Shown in pieces: positions 1-8,419 of a stretch of 45,178 bases of DNA. A model generated the notes under the pieces. The model was not told where the DNA came from, did no database searches, and worked only from the letters and a program-made list of their open reading frames with translations. How positions within the stretch are numbered: position 1 is the stretch's first letter; each line of letters begins with the position of its first letter. The translations under genes were made by a program, and so were the position numbers. The DNA lies in the IMG/VR virus record IMGVR_UViG_3300031741_000005, positions 1 through 45,178 of that record, one strand, 5' to 3'. This stretch comes from a virus.

Positions 1-1
1 C

Positions 2-79
2 GGACTTGTTCCGTCAAATGAAATTGAGCGACTTATTATTGAGTTTAATAATAATATAACAGAACTTCGTGAAGCATGA
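2..79 (+). CDS. RHH regulator, C-terminal end (redundant copy)
   Basis: These are the last 25 codons of the ribbon-helix-helix protein that begins at 44914; the window opens inside it because the circular genome was cut here. Compared with 45016-45093 there are 7 base differences, all in the first 40 bases. Six leave the protein unchanged and one changes Ile to Val. This pattern is what selection on a real coding sequence gives, and it suggests two strain variants meet at the assembly seam. The stop TGA overlaps the start of the next gene in an ATGA arrangement. Confidence 0.8.
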   Translation, partial: GLVPSNEIERLIIEFNNNITELREA

Positions 80-753
80 AAACAAATGCAATAATGAAAG
101 TAAGGTTTGGAGATAACCTTTTAACCATAGGTCATAAAGACAAAATGGGAAATCTTAACGAATTAGTGTCTATCGGGAACCAGTATAGGGCAAGAGAAGG
201 TTTTAATCCTGTAAGAATGGACAAGATATTGGAATTAAAAAGCATTAAAGAGTATATTATAATGCTCGAAAACAAGGAAAAATCTAAATACCCCAAATTA
301 GGGGATTTGGAAGTATCTGACATTAAGGAAGTTAGGAATGTACTTAAAACAAAAAGAGGAAAGCAGGGAGGAACATGGGCGCAACTAAATCTAATGATTA
401 GAGTGGCTATTGAAATCAATCCTGTATTTGCCGATGAGGTAATAACTACATTTATAAATGGGAAAATTCTTGAATACAGAGATGTTGTCGGGGATGATTT
501 TAAAATGTTGAATAAAGCGGTCAATATTTTTGAGCCAAACACTAAGCAAAGAATTATTCTTGCCAAAGGATTAAATTATATTGTATTCGGAAAACATAAT
601 TCAGGATTAAGAGATAACGCAAACTCTAAGCAGTTAAGTGAATTAAAAGGATTGCAAGAAAAGTTGTCATTTGTTGTGGATATGGGGTACATACGAACCT
701 TTGATGAATTAATCAATGAAATGAGACGTATATATCATAAAAATCAAAATTAA
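76..753 (+). CDS. KilA-N domain protein
   Basis: A 225-residue protein with a KilA-N DNA-binding domain, seen around residues 99-135, where GGTWAQ is followed by an amphipathic segment with INPVFADEV and then KILEYRD. KilA-N proteins are common in phages of bacteria and large viruses and are thought to bind DNA; roles range from antirepressor to anti-host functions. The start overlaps the stop of the RHH gene (ATGA), so the two are translationally coupled and probably form a small regulatory operon. A terminator follows at 857. The C-terminal third (residues 150-225) is helical and charged and has no domain I recognise. Function in this phage is inferred only from the fold. Confidence 0.8.
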   Translation: MKTNAIMKVRFGDNLLTIGHKDKMGNLNELVSIGNQYRAREGFNPVRMDKILELKSIKEYIIMLENKEKSKYPKLGDLEVSDIKEVRNVLKTKRGKQGGTWAQLNLMIRVAIEINPVFADEVITTFINGKILEYRDVVGDDFKMLNKAVNIFEPNTKQRIILAKGLNYIVFGKHNSGLRDNANSKQLSELKGLQEKLSFVVDMGYIRTFDELINEMRRIYHKNQN

Positions 754-856
754 GCGGTTAGAGATAATCGTTTTTTTTATGTCAGAAATTTAACTACCTT
801 TGGAATACTACAAAGCTCAATTCGAGAGCATTTTGTTTAGGTTTAAGTTTGATTGT

Positions 857-886
857 AAAAGTCCTGCTATTGAGTGGGACTTTTTT
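857..886 (+). terminator. Rho-independent terminator after the KilA-N gene
   Basis: An 8-bp stem AAAAGTCC / GGACTTTT (857-864 with 877-884) with a 12-base loop, running into a T tract. It separates the RHH/KilA-N operon from the packaging operon. Confidence 0.8.
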
Positions 887-903
887 ATATTAATGTAAAT
901 AAC

Positions 904-911
904 TATATTTG
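904..911 (+). promoter_or_regulatory. Promoter -7 box for the packaging genes
   Basis: TATATTTG matches the Bacteroidetes -7 consensus TAnnTTTG. It lies just after the terminator and 6 bases before a 31-codon ORF that overlaps terS. I see no clear -33 box. Confidence 0.6.
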
Positions 912-916
912 CATAG

Positions 917-1012
917 ATGAAACAGCAAAAACAACCTATAAATTTAATAATAATATTCGTGCTTATTTTGGCGGTGATTGAAATAGCATGGTACTTTTTA
1001 AAGTATATGTAA
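917..1012 (+). CDS. Small membrane peptide ahead of terS
   Basis: A 31-residue ORF with a single hydrophobic helix (about residues 8-28, rich in Ile, Leu and Val) after a basic, glutamine-rich N-terminus. Its stop TAA overlaps the ATG of terS (TAATG), which suggests translational coupling. It is too short for confident gene calling. Its position, start and coupling argue that it is translated, either as a leader peptide for terS or as a small membrane protein. The proposed -7 box lies only 6 bases before its ATG, so the transcript may begin very close to or inside this ORF. Confidence 0.45.
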   Translation: MKQQKQPINLIIIFVLILAVIEIAWYFLKYM

Positions 1013-1446
1013 TGGCATACAGCGAGAAACAAAAAATACAGTTGATTAATACCATTTGTGAAAAGATAAGCGAAGGAATGGCATTAAGAACTATATTGAA
1101 GTCTAAAGATATGCCAGATTCAGTTACATTCTATAAATGGATCGATGCAGATAAAAACAAACTCAAACAATACGTGCGCGCGACAAGTGAACGCCACAAC
1201 TCTATATTTGAAGATATTATGGAGATTGCAGACAATCAGTATAAGGACGTTATAATTACTGAGGAGGGAAAGGAAATAACAAACCACAATGTAATCAATA
1301 GAGCAAGGTTAAGGATTGATTCACGTAAATGGATGTTATCTAAATTAGAACCTAAAAAGTACGGTGAAAAATTAGATTTATCAAGTGATGACGGCACAAT
1401 GACACCGATTATCGGGATTACATTCGATAAGAATGATGAAAGATAA
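1012..1446 (+). CDS. terS: Terminase small subunit
   Basis: A 144-residue protein of the terminase small subunit type: an N-terminal helix-turn-helix (about residues 5-50, ending in a FYKWID motif typical of phage terS proteins), a helical middle, and a C-terminal segment after KYGEKLDL. It should recognise phage DNA at the packaging site and recruit the large subunit. I chose ATG 1012 rather than an upstream ATG at 988, because the protein then starts with MAYSEKQK directly at the helix-turn-helix and couples to the preceding ORF. Its end overlaps terL by 14 bases. Confidence 0.85.
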   Translation: MAYSEKQKIQLINTICEKISEGMALRTILKSKDMPDSVTFYKWIDADKNKLKQYVRATSERHNSIFEDIMEIADNQYKDVIITEEGKEITNHNVINRARLRIDSRKWMLSKLEPKKYGEKLDLSSDDGTMTPIIGITFDKNDER

Positions 1447-2695
1447 AATTATTTACATAGATAAAACCAACCAGTTAAATCTCAGTAATCTTAGAGAAAA
1501 ACAACAGCAATTTATAAAATCTAATTTGCTTCATTCTGGAATAGTAGGAGGCTATCAGTCTGGAAAAAGTTTGGCAGCGGCTATAAAGGTTATCACAAAA
1601 TTATTACAAGACCCATTTGTTCCCATTGCGTATTATCTACCAACTTACGGATTGATTGAAGATATGTTGATTCCAAAATTTACAGAGTTATTTGAAAATA
1701 TAGGGATTAAATTTACCCATAATAAAAAAGACAGTAAAATAATAACTCCATTTGGGGAGATATGGATGCGTTCAATGGACACTCCCGATAGGATTGTAAG
1801 TTATTCGGTTGGTTATTCAATGATAGATGAAGTTGATATTGTTCACCCAAATAAAAGGAGTGATGCTATCAAACGTATTAGCTCACGTAATTCATTTAAA
1901 AAGTCAACATATAACAGTATTGACTTTGTATCAACCCCTGAGGGTTACAGTTATATGTATAATTTTTTTGTTAAGACAAATAATATTAACAAACAATTAT
2001 TTGTCTTAAACACGTTGGACAATGAGGATAATTTAGGGAAAGGATATATTGATGGATTGCGCGAGTTATATGATTCACATCAATTAAAAGCATATTTGAA
2101 AGGTGAATTTATAAATCTAACAAATTCAAATGTATATTATAAATTTGACAGATTTGTGAATCATTCAGATGAAATTTATGGCAATAGAGATACGTTACAT
2201 ATTGGCATGGATTTTAATGTGGGAAATATGTCAGCTGTTATTCACATAATTAAAGAACACCCTATTGCAGTAGATGAATTGACAGGCATTTTTGACACGT
2301 CGGATATGTGCAATATTATTATAGAAAAATACCCACACAATAAAATTATCATTTATCCTGATGCTTCGGGAAAACAAAGAAGAACAAGTACAACCACTAC
2401 TGATATTGAAATATTAAAAAATGCAGGGTTTAAAGTAAATGCTCGTAATCAGAATCCATTTGTTGCAGACAGGGTTAAAAATATGAATAGAATGTTTTGC
2501 AATGGTAATAATGAAGTCAAATATTACGTAAATACTCGCACCTGTCAGGAATATACGGAGGCACTTGAAAGAATGCCAAACGATAAAAACGGTATTCCAG
2601 ATAAAAAAAGTGGGTTTGATCATATTACGGACGCAGGCGGATATTTTTTGTATTATGAATATCCATTAAAGAAAAAATTTGAGGCATTTTGGTAA
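1433..2695 (+). CDS. terL: Terminase large subunit
   Basis: A 420-residue packaging motor. The N-terminal ATPase has a Walker A motif GGYQSGKS (residues 39-46) and a Walker B motif MIDEVD (129-134). The C-terminal RNase H-like nuclease shows acidic residues in the expected order: D258 in GMDFNVG, D308 in IIYPDASG, and D394/D398 in GFDHITDAGG. It pumps DNA into the prohead through the portal and cuts concatemers. The length is normal for the family. It follows terS with a 14-base overlap and ends just before a regulated intergenic region. Confidence 0.95.
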   Translation: MMKDKIIYIDKTNQLNLSNLREKQQQFIKSNLLHSGIVGGYQSGKSLAAAIKVITKLLQDPFVPIAYYLPTYGLIEDMLIPKFTELFENIGIKFTHNKKDSKIITPFGEIWMRSMDTPDRIVSYSVGYSMIDEVDIVHPNKRSDAIKRISSRNSFKKSTYNSIDFVSTPEGYSYMYNFFVKTNNINKQLFVLNTLDNEDNLGKGYIDGLRELYDSHQLKAYLKGEFINLTNSNVYYKFDRFVNHSDEIYGNRDTLHIGMDFNVGNMSAVIHIIKEHPIAVDELTGIFDTSDMCNIIIEKYPHNKIIIYPDASGKQRRTSTTTTDIEILKNAGFKVNARNQNPFVADRVKNMNRMFCNGNNEVKYYVNTRTCQEYTEALERMPNDKNGIPDKKSGFDHITDAGGYFLYYEYPLKKKFEAFW

Positions 2696-2713
2696 TTACA
2701 ATAATCTCTCAAC

Positions 2714-2791
2714 TGTAAAAATATCATACATCTGTAAAATATTTATACACTTTAATTTAAAAAGACTATCTTTGTGTAAAATATTTATACA
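2714..2791 (+). repeat. Three operator-like repeats around the portal promoter
   Basis: The 17-base sequence TGTAAAATATTTATACA occurs exactly at 2733-2749 and 2775-2791, with a degenerate copy TGTAAAAATATCATACA at 2714-2730. Each is an imperfect inverted repeat (TGTA...TACA). Copies two and three flank the -7 box at 2767, one upstream and one at the expected transcription start, as expected for repressor or activator sites. No protein binding them is known. Confidence 0.6.
2767..2774 (+). promoter_or_regulatory. Promoter -7 box for the structural genes
   Basis: TATCTTTG fits the Bacteroidetes consensus TAnnTTTG and lies 25 bases before the portal ATG. It is enclosed by the TGTA/TACA repeats, so this promoter probably drives the head and tail genes under the control of a phage regulator. 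Confidence 0.65.
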
Positions 2792-2799
2792 ATTTTAAT

Positions 2800-4416
2800 A
2801 TGTCAAAATTACAGATTGAGGACATAAGCAATATAATTTTTGAAGGTACTCCCGATTGGATTACAGTCTCAAGAAAATATACTACAAAACTTGACGTGCA
2901 TATAAACGGTATAGGGACGGCTGAATATCTCGACAATATTACGGGCTATGAAAATGAGCGGCAATATATACTTCGCAAAAAATATGCAACATCAAATAAG
3001 TTTGTATTTGAAAATTTGCTACGTTCTGTTGATAAGGTATTTTCAGCTAATGGAGGCAGCACGATTGTAGAAACAAAAACAGATGCCTCAAATAAACTAT
3101 TAAAAATAAAATTATCTGATATTAGCGGAGGTAATTCAATTCGCCAATGGGTTGAAAATATTCAATCTAATAAATATTATTCAGATCCTTCAGGAATTAC
3201 ATTATTCGAGTGGGATAAAGAAAAACTATATCCGACTTTAAAAAGCATTTATTCTATTTTTAATTACTCATCTGATGGCAGGAAATTAGATTGGATAGTA
3301 TTTGAGCCGGAGAAAAGAAAAGACAGCAATGGAGCTGAAATTGCAGGAGATTTTTACAGAGTAATAGATGATAGTTTTGATTATATTGTTCATGTTATTG
3401 ATGAGAATATTACTATTATCGAAAATGAAACTTTTATAAACCCGTGGGGATACGTTCCTGCAATTACAAATAGTGACATTTTAGATTCAACATTAACTCG
3501 CCATATTTCACCTATTGACCCCGTTGTTGAATTAGCAGATCATTATTTAAGAACAACGTCTGTAAAGAACATATATGAGTTTTTACATGGTTATCCTGTG
3601 TTCTGGGCTTATGTTCAGCCTTGTAGAGCTTGCGATGGTACGGGTCTCTATGATGGTCAATCATGCAATGTATGTGGGGGTGATGGTCATTCGTTTTCCA
3701 AAGATGTTTCGGACATTTTTAAATTAAACCCACCAACATCAACAGAAGAACCTAAGATTGCACCGGATGTTGCAGGATATGTAGCCCCTGATTTAACTAC
3801 ATGGGAAGAGCAGAGGACTGAATTAGATTGGTTGTGGGGATTGATGCACTTTTCTATGTGGGGAACAGCACAGCAAGAAAAGGCGGATAATGAAACTGCA
3901 ACGGCTGCATTTATAGATGTTCAACCCGTTAACGATAGATTGAACAAGTTTGCAGATGCTTTTGAGCAGACCGAAAAGTTTATGACTGATGTAATTGCTG
4001 AATTTTATATCAGAGAGAATTACAAAGGCTCAAGTGTAAATTATGGACGGAGATTTTTAGTTGAACCTCCTGATGTAATATGGAAGAAGTACGAAACAGC
4101 AAAGTTAAACAATGCACCTAAAATCTCACTTGATTATTTATTGATTCAATTTTATCAAAGCGAATTTAAAAACGATGCAAAGCAAATGATTGTATCACAA
4201 AAAGGTTTAAAAATTGAGCCGTTTATTCATAAGTCAGATGAACAGATTAATTCATTGCCTGTTGCGGATGATGATAAATTGGCTAAGTTTTATTTTAATG
4301 AATTTTGGAGGACATTAACCGTTGATGAAATATTAATCAGCGATGTTGATGCGATTAAAAATAAGTTTAAATCATATTTAAAAACTAAAAAATTAAACAA
4401 TGGACAAGAGATTTAA
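2800..4416 (+). CDS. Portal protein with DnaJ-type zinc motif
   Basis: A 538-residue protein in the usual portal position, after terL and before scaffold and capsid. Portals form the dodecameric ring through which DNA enters and leaves. I see no short diagnostic motif, so the call rests on size, position and general character (tryptophan-rich N-terminal half, helical C-terminal wing). Unusual is a zinc-binding insert at residues 275-296 with two CxxCxGxG motifs, CRACDGTG and CNVCGGDG, as in the cysteine-rich domain of DnaJ. The end overlaps the next gene by 17 bases. Confidence 0.8.
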   Translation: MSKLQIEDISNIIFEGTPDWITVSRKYTTKLDVHINGIGTAEYLDNITGYENERQYILRKKYATSNKFVFENLLRSVDKVFSANGGSTIVETKTDASNKLLKIKLSDISGGNSIRQWVENIQSNKYYSDPSGITLFEWDKEKLYPTLKSIYSIFNYSSDGRKLDWIVFEPEKRKDSNGAEIAGDFYRVIDDSFDYIVHVIDENITIIENETFINPWGYVPAITNSDILDSTLTRHISPIDPVVELADHYLRTTSVKNIYEFLHGYPVFWAYVQPCRACDGTGLYDGQSCNVCGGDGHSFSKDVSDIFKLNPPTSTEEPKIAPDVAGYVAPDLTTWEEQRTELDWLWGLMHFSMWGTAQQEKADNETATAAFIDVQPVNDRLNKFADAFEQTEKFMTDVIAEFYIRENYKGSSVNYGRRFLVEPPDVIWKKYETAKLNNAPKISLDYLLIQFYQSEFKNDAKQMIVSQKGLKIEPFIHKSDEQINSLPVADDDKLAKFYFNEFWRTLTVDEILISDVDAIKNKFKSYLKTKKLNNGQEI

Positions 4417-4606
4417 TGAATTTAAAGTTACCGGGCGAATTGTCAAAGGTAAATTTAAAATTGACAGGAAAGAGCCAACAGAAAGAGGTTATGTAATGAT
4501 TTCTGAACGTGATGCCAAAACAAACAATTTGCAAACAAGATTTAACAATTTGCATTATGAATTGGCGGAGATTAAAAAAATGGGGCGACCCGTAAAAGAA
4601 AAATAA
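4400..4606 (+). CDS. Small head-region protein, unknown
   Basis: A 68-residue, lysine-rich protein (net basic) between portal and scaffold. The start lies inside the end of the portal gene and the stop touches the scaffold start (TAATG), so it is firmly part of the head operon. A helix at residues 36-60 may form a short coil. I recognise no family. A role in head assembly is only inferred from place. Confidence 0.65.
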   Translation: MDKRFNEFKVTGRIVKGKFKIDRKEPTERGYVMISERDAKTNNLQTRFNNLHYELAEIKKMGRPVKEK

Positions 4607-5397
4607 TGAGTATTAAAAATTTAAACGAGTTGGCAAAGTTTGTCAAAGGTGGCGCAGATGTTCTGCAAAAAGCAATAGATTCAGAGGAGGAAACTTCTAT
4701 TGAATTTACTGAAGGACGGTTGGTAACCGATAGCGATTTGGAAACGATGAAAGACAAAATCCGTGTTGAATCAAAAAAAGAGGGTCAAACAATTGGTTAC
4801 GACTTTGCGATGAAAGACATTAAAAAGGATTTTGGAATTGAGATTGAAGGTAAAGACAGAAAAACAATAGTCGATACCGTTAAAACAAGTATTTTAGCAG
4901 ATGCCAATAAAAAACCAGATGCTAAGATTATAGAACTTGAAACATCGTTAACTAATCTACGAACTGAATACGGTACTGATAAAAAGTTATGGGATACTAA
5001 CGAAAAGAAGTATCAGGGACAACTAAAAGACATATCTATTATGTCGGAATTACAAAAAAATACACCTGAAATAAAAGGATTGAATGTTACTCAATTTACT
5101 ACTTTGATAAAAACGGAATATGACTTTGATATTGAAGATGGTAATTTGGTGGCTAAAAAGAACGGTAACCCGGTCAAAGATAAAATGGAGCAGAATATAC
5201 CTGTAAAGGATTTACTGACAGATTATGCAACTCAGAATGGCTGGTTTAGTTCAGATGGGAGAGGTGGTGAACATCAACAAGGGAACACTGGAGAGTTTAA
5301 GACCATTAATGATGTTTACAAGCACATGGAGAAAAACAATATTCAACCGGATAGTGTTGAGGGTGAAACAATGATTGAAAATTTTAATAAAGATTAA
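4606..5397 (+). CDS. Capsid scaffold protein
   Basis: A 263-residue, highly charged protein, largely helical, placed directly before the major capsid gene. Residues 110-150 look like coiled coil (alternating Leu/Ile with Glu and Lys). The C-terminus is acidic with a small helix. These are the features of phage scaffold proteins, which guide prohead assembly and then leave. The acidic N-terminal segment GADVLQKAIDSEEET and the order portal-scaffold-capsid support the call; sequence similarity to a named family is not certain. Confidence 0.7.
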   Translation: MSIKNLNELAKFVKGGADVLQKAIDSEEETSIEFTEGRLVTDSDLETMKDKIRVESKKEGQTIGYDFAMKDIKKDFGIEIEGKDRKTIVDTVKTSILADANKKPDAKIIELETSLTNLRTEYGTDKKLWDTNEKKYQGQLKDISIMSELQKNTPEIKGLNVTQFTTLIKTEYDFDIEDGNLVAKKNGNPVKDKMEQNIPVKDLLTDYATQNGWFSSDGRGGEHQQGNTGEFKTINDVYKHMEKNNIQPDSVEGETMIENFNKD

Positions 5398-5399
5398 TT

Positions 5400-6440
5400 A
5401 TGGCAAATTATGCTGACAGTGTATGGAGTGCAGCTCAATATAAATTGAGCGAAATGATGAACAAGCCGGAATTTAAACATAAGCCTTCGGCAGCTTTATC
5501 GGTATTCCTTAAAAACACTAATTTTCTCGTCCCTGCGTCAGAGAGGGAACGAATGTGGAATCAAAAATCATCTGACCAACAAACGGTATCTACTTACAAT
5601 TTAGAAAAACAAACAGTTGCTTTAGGGTCTGCACGTGCAGCCGCTCACACTGGAGCTGTTGGAGATTCTGGAAAAGTAGATGCAAGTTACACAACTTATT
5701 CAAGAACGTTTAAATGGTCGATTAAAAGGTCAGGATTAAACGTATTCGACACCGCTGAAATGGTGGCGGCTCAAATAAGAAGTGCAGCTATTGACTTACA
5801 CGCTGGTATTGAAACTGCTTTAATGGCAAATTTGAATACTAACAAAACACAGGTAGTAACTTCTTTAACGCCTCAGTCAGGTGAGTGGGATGCAGCAAAT
5901 TTTCTATTCGGGATATTGAATGCTGATTCAGACCAGTATTTCCAATATTTAAAAACATTCATGCATGAGCAGTATTACGGCGGCACTTTTGATGTTATTA
6001 ACAATGTACGAGCGCAAGCAAATGCAGCATTTTTAGGTCAACAAGGTGCAGGTAACCAAACTAATTTAGGTTGGCAGATTGACGGTATGAATATGGTAGC
6101 TTCTACTGGCTTTGCAAATGCAACAGGATACGACCAAATGAGTTATATTTTGCCTGAGGGTTCTATTGGTATATTGCCGTGGATTCCTAAGGAAAACAGA
6201 ACAGGTTTTGGTCAAACATTCCAGAATGGTGGTTCTTATGGTTCTATTCCAGACCCATTAGGTTCAGGTTTAAACTTTGCGATTCACCAATATGCAACTG
6301 GAGCAGATAACGAAAGTGCAGGCTCAGAAACTCAGGACGTTGATATTCAAGTTGAAATGTCGATTGACTTAGCTCCTTTGAAAGCACCAATGAGTACAAG
6401 TAATTTAACTCCGATTATAAAAGCCGGATTACTTAGTTAA
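5400..6440 (+). CDS. Major capsid protein
   Basis: A 346-residue protein two bases after the scaffold gene. Size, position and composition (rich in Ala, Gly, Asn and Thr, few cysteines) fit a phage major capsid protein, probably of HK97 fold. A long amphipathic helix, around residues 115-140 (FDTAEMVAAQIRSAAIDLH), may be the spine helix. The gene uses somewhat more GC-ending codons than its neighbours, as highly expressed genes often do. The family assignment is by context, not by a diagnostic motif. Confidence 0.8.
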   Translation: MANYADSVWSAAQYKLSEMMNKPEFKHKPSAALSVFLKNTNFLVPASERERMWNQKSSDQQTVSTYNLEKQTVALGSARAAAHTGAVGDSGKVDASYTTYSRTFKWSIKRSGLNVFDTAEMVAAQIRSAAIDLHAGIETALMANLNTNKTQVVTSLTPQSGEWDAANFLFGILNADSDQYFQYLKTFMHEQYYGGTFDVINNVRAQANAAFLGQQGAGNQTNLGWQIDGMNMVASTGFANATGYDQMSYILPEGSIGILPWIPKENRTGFGQTFQNGGSYGSIPDPLGSGLNFAIHQYATGADNESAGSETQDVDIQVEMSIDLAPLKAPMSTSNLTPIIKAGLLS

Positions 6441-6441
6441 T

Positions 6442-6891
6442 ATGAAAAATCTATTATTAATATTGGTATTTGTCGTTGTAGCAATGACAGCCAATGCGCA
6501 AACGGGGAGGGTAGTAACACTTGATGTTGACACCTTACAAGGAGCTGAAACAGTTAGTTTTGAAACGTTTTTCACTACTGGGACTTATAATAGTATTTCA
6601 GTACAGGGATTGTGTACGCAGCTTGGAGGCACGTCAGACGGGACGTTAACTTTATATGGGTCTAATGATGGGACTAACTGGGTATTTGTAAACGGGGCGG
6701 CTGATAGCAATATATTAACAGCATCACCCAAAGCAAGTTTAACAGGAACGGACATGAATCAAATAACCGTTACTAATGCTTTGGTATGCAGCTGGGCTGT
6801 TACTGGCTCGCCATTTAGAGAATGGAAAGTTGTAGGGGTTGGAACTGCTTCCGATACAACTAAAGTTAATTTAACTGTTATATTAAAATAA
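6442..6891 (+). CDS. Secreted-type beta protein after capsid
   Basis: A 149-residue protein starting with a clear Sec signal peptide: MKN, a run of Leu, Val and Ile, then TANAQ as a likely cleavage site near residue 20. The mature part is rich in Thr, Gly and Val, with TLYGSNDGTNW, a motif common in beta-sandwich proteins of phage heads and tails. Position after the capsid gene suggests a decoration or head-fibre protein, yet the signal peptide would send it to the periplasm. It is one of four structural-region proteins here with such a signal. Confidence 0.65.
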   Translation: MKNLLLILVFVVVAMTANAQTGRVVTLDVDTLQGAETVSFETFFTTGTYNSISVQGLCTQLGGTSDGTLTLYGSNDGTNWVFVNGAADSNILTASPKASLTGTDMNQITVTNALVCSWAVTGSPFREWKVVGVGTASDTTKVNLTVILK

Positions 6892-7929
6892 GTGATTGAT
6901 TCAAGTCAAATAAAGGGTTTAGGTTTAGTTGGTTGGAGAGCGTCAACGATTAGCGGAGTGCCGACATTAGCGGCTGGTAATATTGCTACTTCATCAGGGA
7001 TGTACTATCAGGACTTTTCCAGTCTTGTAACCGTTCAAAATATATTTAAGATTCAGGGAGATAGTGTTATTACTGACGACAATTTTAACGCTTTCCTAAC
7101 CAATTTAACCAACGCTGCATTTGTAAAAGTTCTGAATGCAATATTTCAGAATGATGATTATATTGAAAATCGAGTTTTATATCCATTTGAAAATACATGG
7201 ACTGAAACTATTGATAATGATACTTCATTTGTCGGTTATGAAATCAATCCTAATAACAGGCGGGATTTGATAATAACTTTGAATAATGTATTTGCTTCTT
7301 TTTCTGCTGATGAAACAGTAAAATTATTATTGTTTCATTCGAGTAAAAAAGAGCCAATAGATTCAAAGGAATTATCTGTATTAGAATTAACAGACGTTGA
7401 CACTTCATTAAGTTGGAATTTATCTAATTTTAAATATTCAGGAGGTAAATTTTATGTCGGTTATTTACGTAGCGGATTAACAACCAAAGCAATAAACAGA
7501 GATTGGAATTCTGCTAATGTAAAGAGTTGCTTTAATATGTTTAAGATACAACCGATTTCAGTAAGTGGATGGGATTCAGAAACGTTATTTGATGTCGATG
7601 ATGTTGAGTATGAATCTGATACTTATGGGCTTAATTTCGACATAACAAGCTGGAAAGATTACACGAATATAATTCTTAGAAATAAGAACAAGTTTGTTAA
7701 TTGTTTGGGATTACAGGTTGCAGCAGATGTTCTTGATTTGATTATAAAGTCAACACGAAGTAATAGGATAGAGAGAGAGATTGGAGATAGTGCATTCATT
7801 GAGCTGGAGGGTTTTATTAATCCTGATTTGCCAAGAACACTTGGAATAAATAAAAGGCTAATTACAGAGATTGCACGTATTAAGAAAACATTTATTGAAT
7901 TGCCGAGCATTCAAATAGGTACATTATGA
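6892..7929 (+). CDS. Unknown structural protein, GTG start
   Basis: A 345-residue protein between the capsid and connector genes. It starts with GTG directly after the stop of the previous gene and ends overlapping the next gene (ATGA-type contact at 7926-7929). There is no signal peptide, membrane segment or motif I recognise. The middle looks beta-rich and the C-terminal 70 residues helical (IEREIGDSAFIELEGF, then ITEIARIKKTFIEL). Position suggests a head-tail connector or neck-region protein in phages of this host group. The alternative is a head fibre. Confidence 0.6.
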   Translation: MIDSSQIKGLGLVGWRASTISGVPTLAAGNIATSSGMYYQDFSSLVTVQNIFKIQGDSVITDDNFNAFLTNLTNAAFVKVLNAIFQNDDYIENRVLYPFENTWTETIDNDTSFVGYEINPNNRRDLIITLNNVFASFSADETVKLLLFHSSKKEPIDSKELSVLELTDVDTSLSWNLSNFKYSGGKFYVGYLRSGLTTKAINRDWNSANVKSCFNMFKIQPISVSGWDSETLFDVDDVEYESDTYGLNFDITSWKDYTNIILRNKNKFVNCLGLQVAADVLDLIIKSTRSNRIEREIGDSAFIELEGFINPDLPRTLGINKRLITEIARIKKTFIELPSIQIGTL

Positions 7930-8417
7930 GTTACGGAATCGACATACCGATAGATAATTTAGTTTTAAAATTCATAAGTGAATTATGGACAGATAAAAAC
8001 AATGTATTTAAAGGTAGGATTCAAAGAACAATTAAATCGGATGGAACTTATCCAGAATGGTTTAACCCTAATACAGGAGATTATGAAGATGTACTCCTGA
8101 ATGATGCCGTTGATTCAGTATGTTTTTTTGATGTTCAATCTAATGAAGATTATACAAGCAGATTTAATGCTGATGTATGGATTTGTTTTGCTATTAACTT
8201 GAAAACTTTATATCCTTTAATTTCGGAGAGAGCGACTGAATATGCGCATAAAGATGCGATAGATATTATTAAACGATTTAGCAGCTTTAAACCTACTGGA
8301 ATAGTTCGGGGGCTTGATGCTTTTAATGATTATAAATTAGTAAAAATAACGGATAACATGAATAAATTTTATCTATTCAGGGTAAATGCTAAAATTGTAT
8401 ATCCACAAAATTGTTAA
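7926..8417 (+). CDS. Head-tail connector or tail terminator protein
   Basis: A 163-residue protein, compact and mixed alpha/beta, located where siphoviruses keep head completion and tail terminator genes, just before the tail tube gene. I recognise no strict motif. The segment LNDAVDSVCFFDVQ followed by FNADVWICFAINLKTLYP is like the beta core of tail completion proteins. Its start overlaps the previous gene by 4 bases. Confidence 0.55.
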   Translation: MSYGIDIPIDNLVLKFISELWTDKNNVFKGRIQRTIKSDGTYPEWFNPNTGDYEDVLLNDAVDSVCFFDVQSNEDYTSRFNADVWICFAINLKTLYPLISERATEYAHKDAIDIIKRFSSFKPTGIVRGLDAFNDYKLVKITDNMNKFYLFRVNAKIVYPQNC

Positions 8418-8419
8418 GT

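Noticed and set aside
132-566. Minus-strand ORF of 144 codons inside the KilA-N gene
   Set aside because: Shadow of the plus-strand gene: no domain, hydrophobic composition from reverse-frame reading, and the plus frame has a known domain and coupling.
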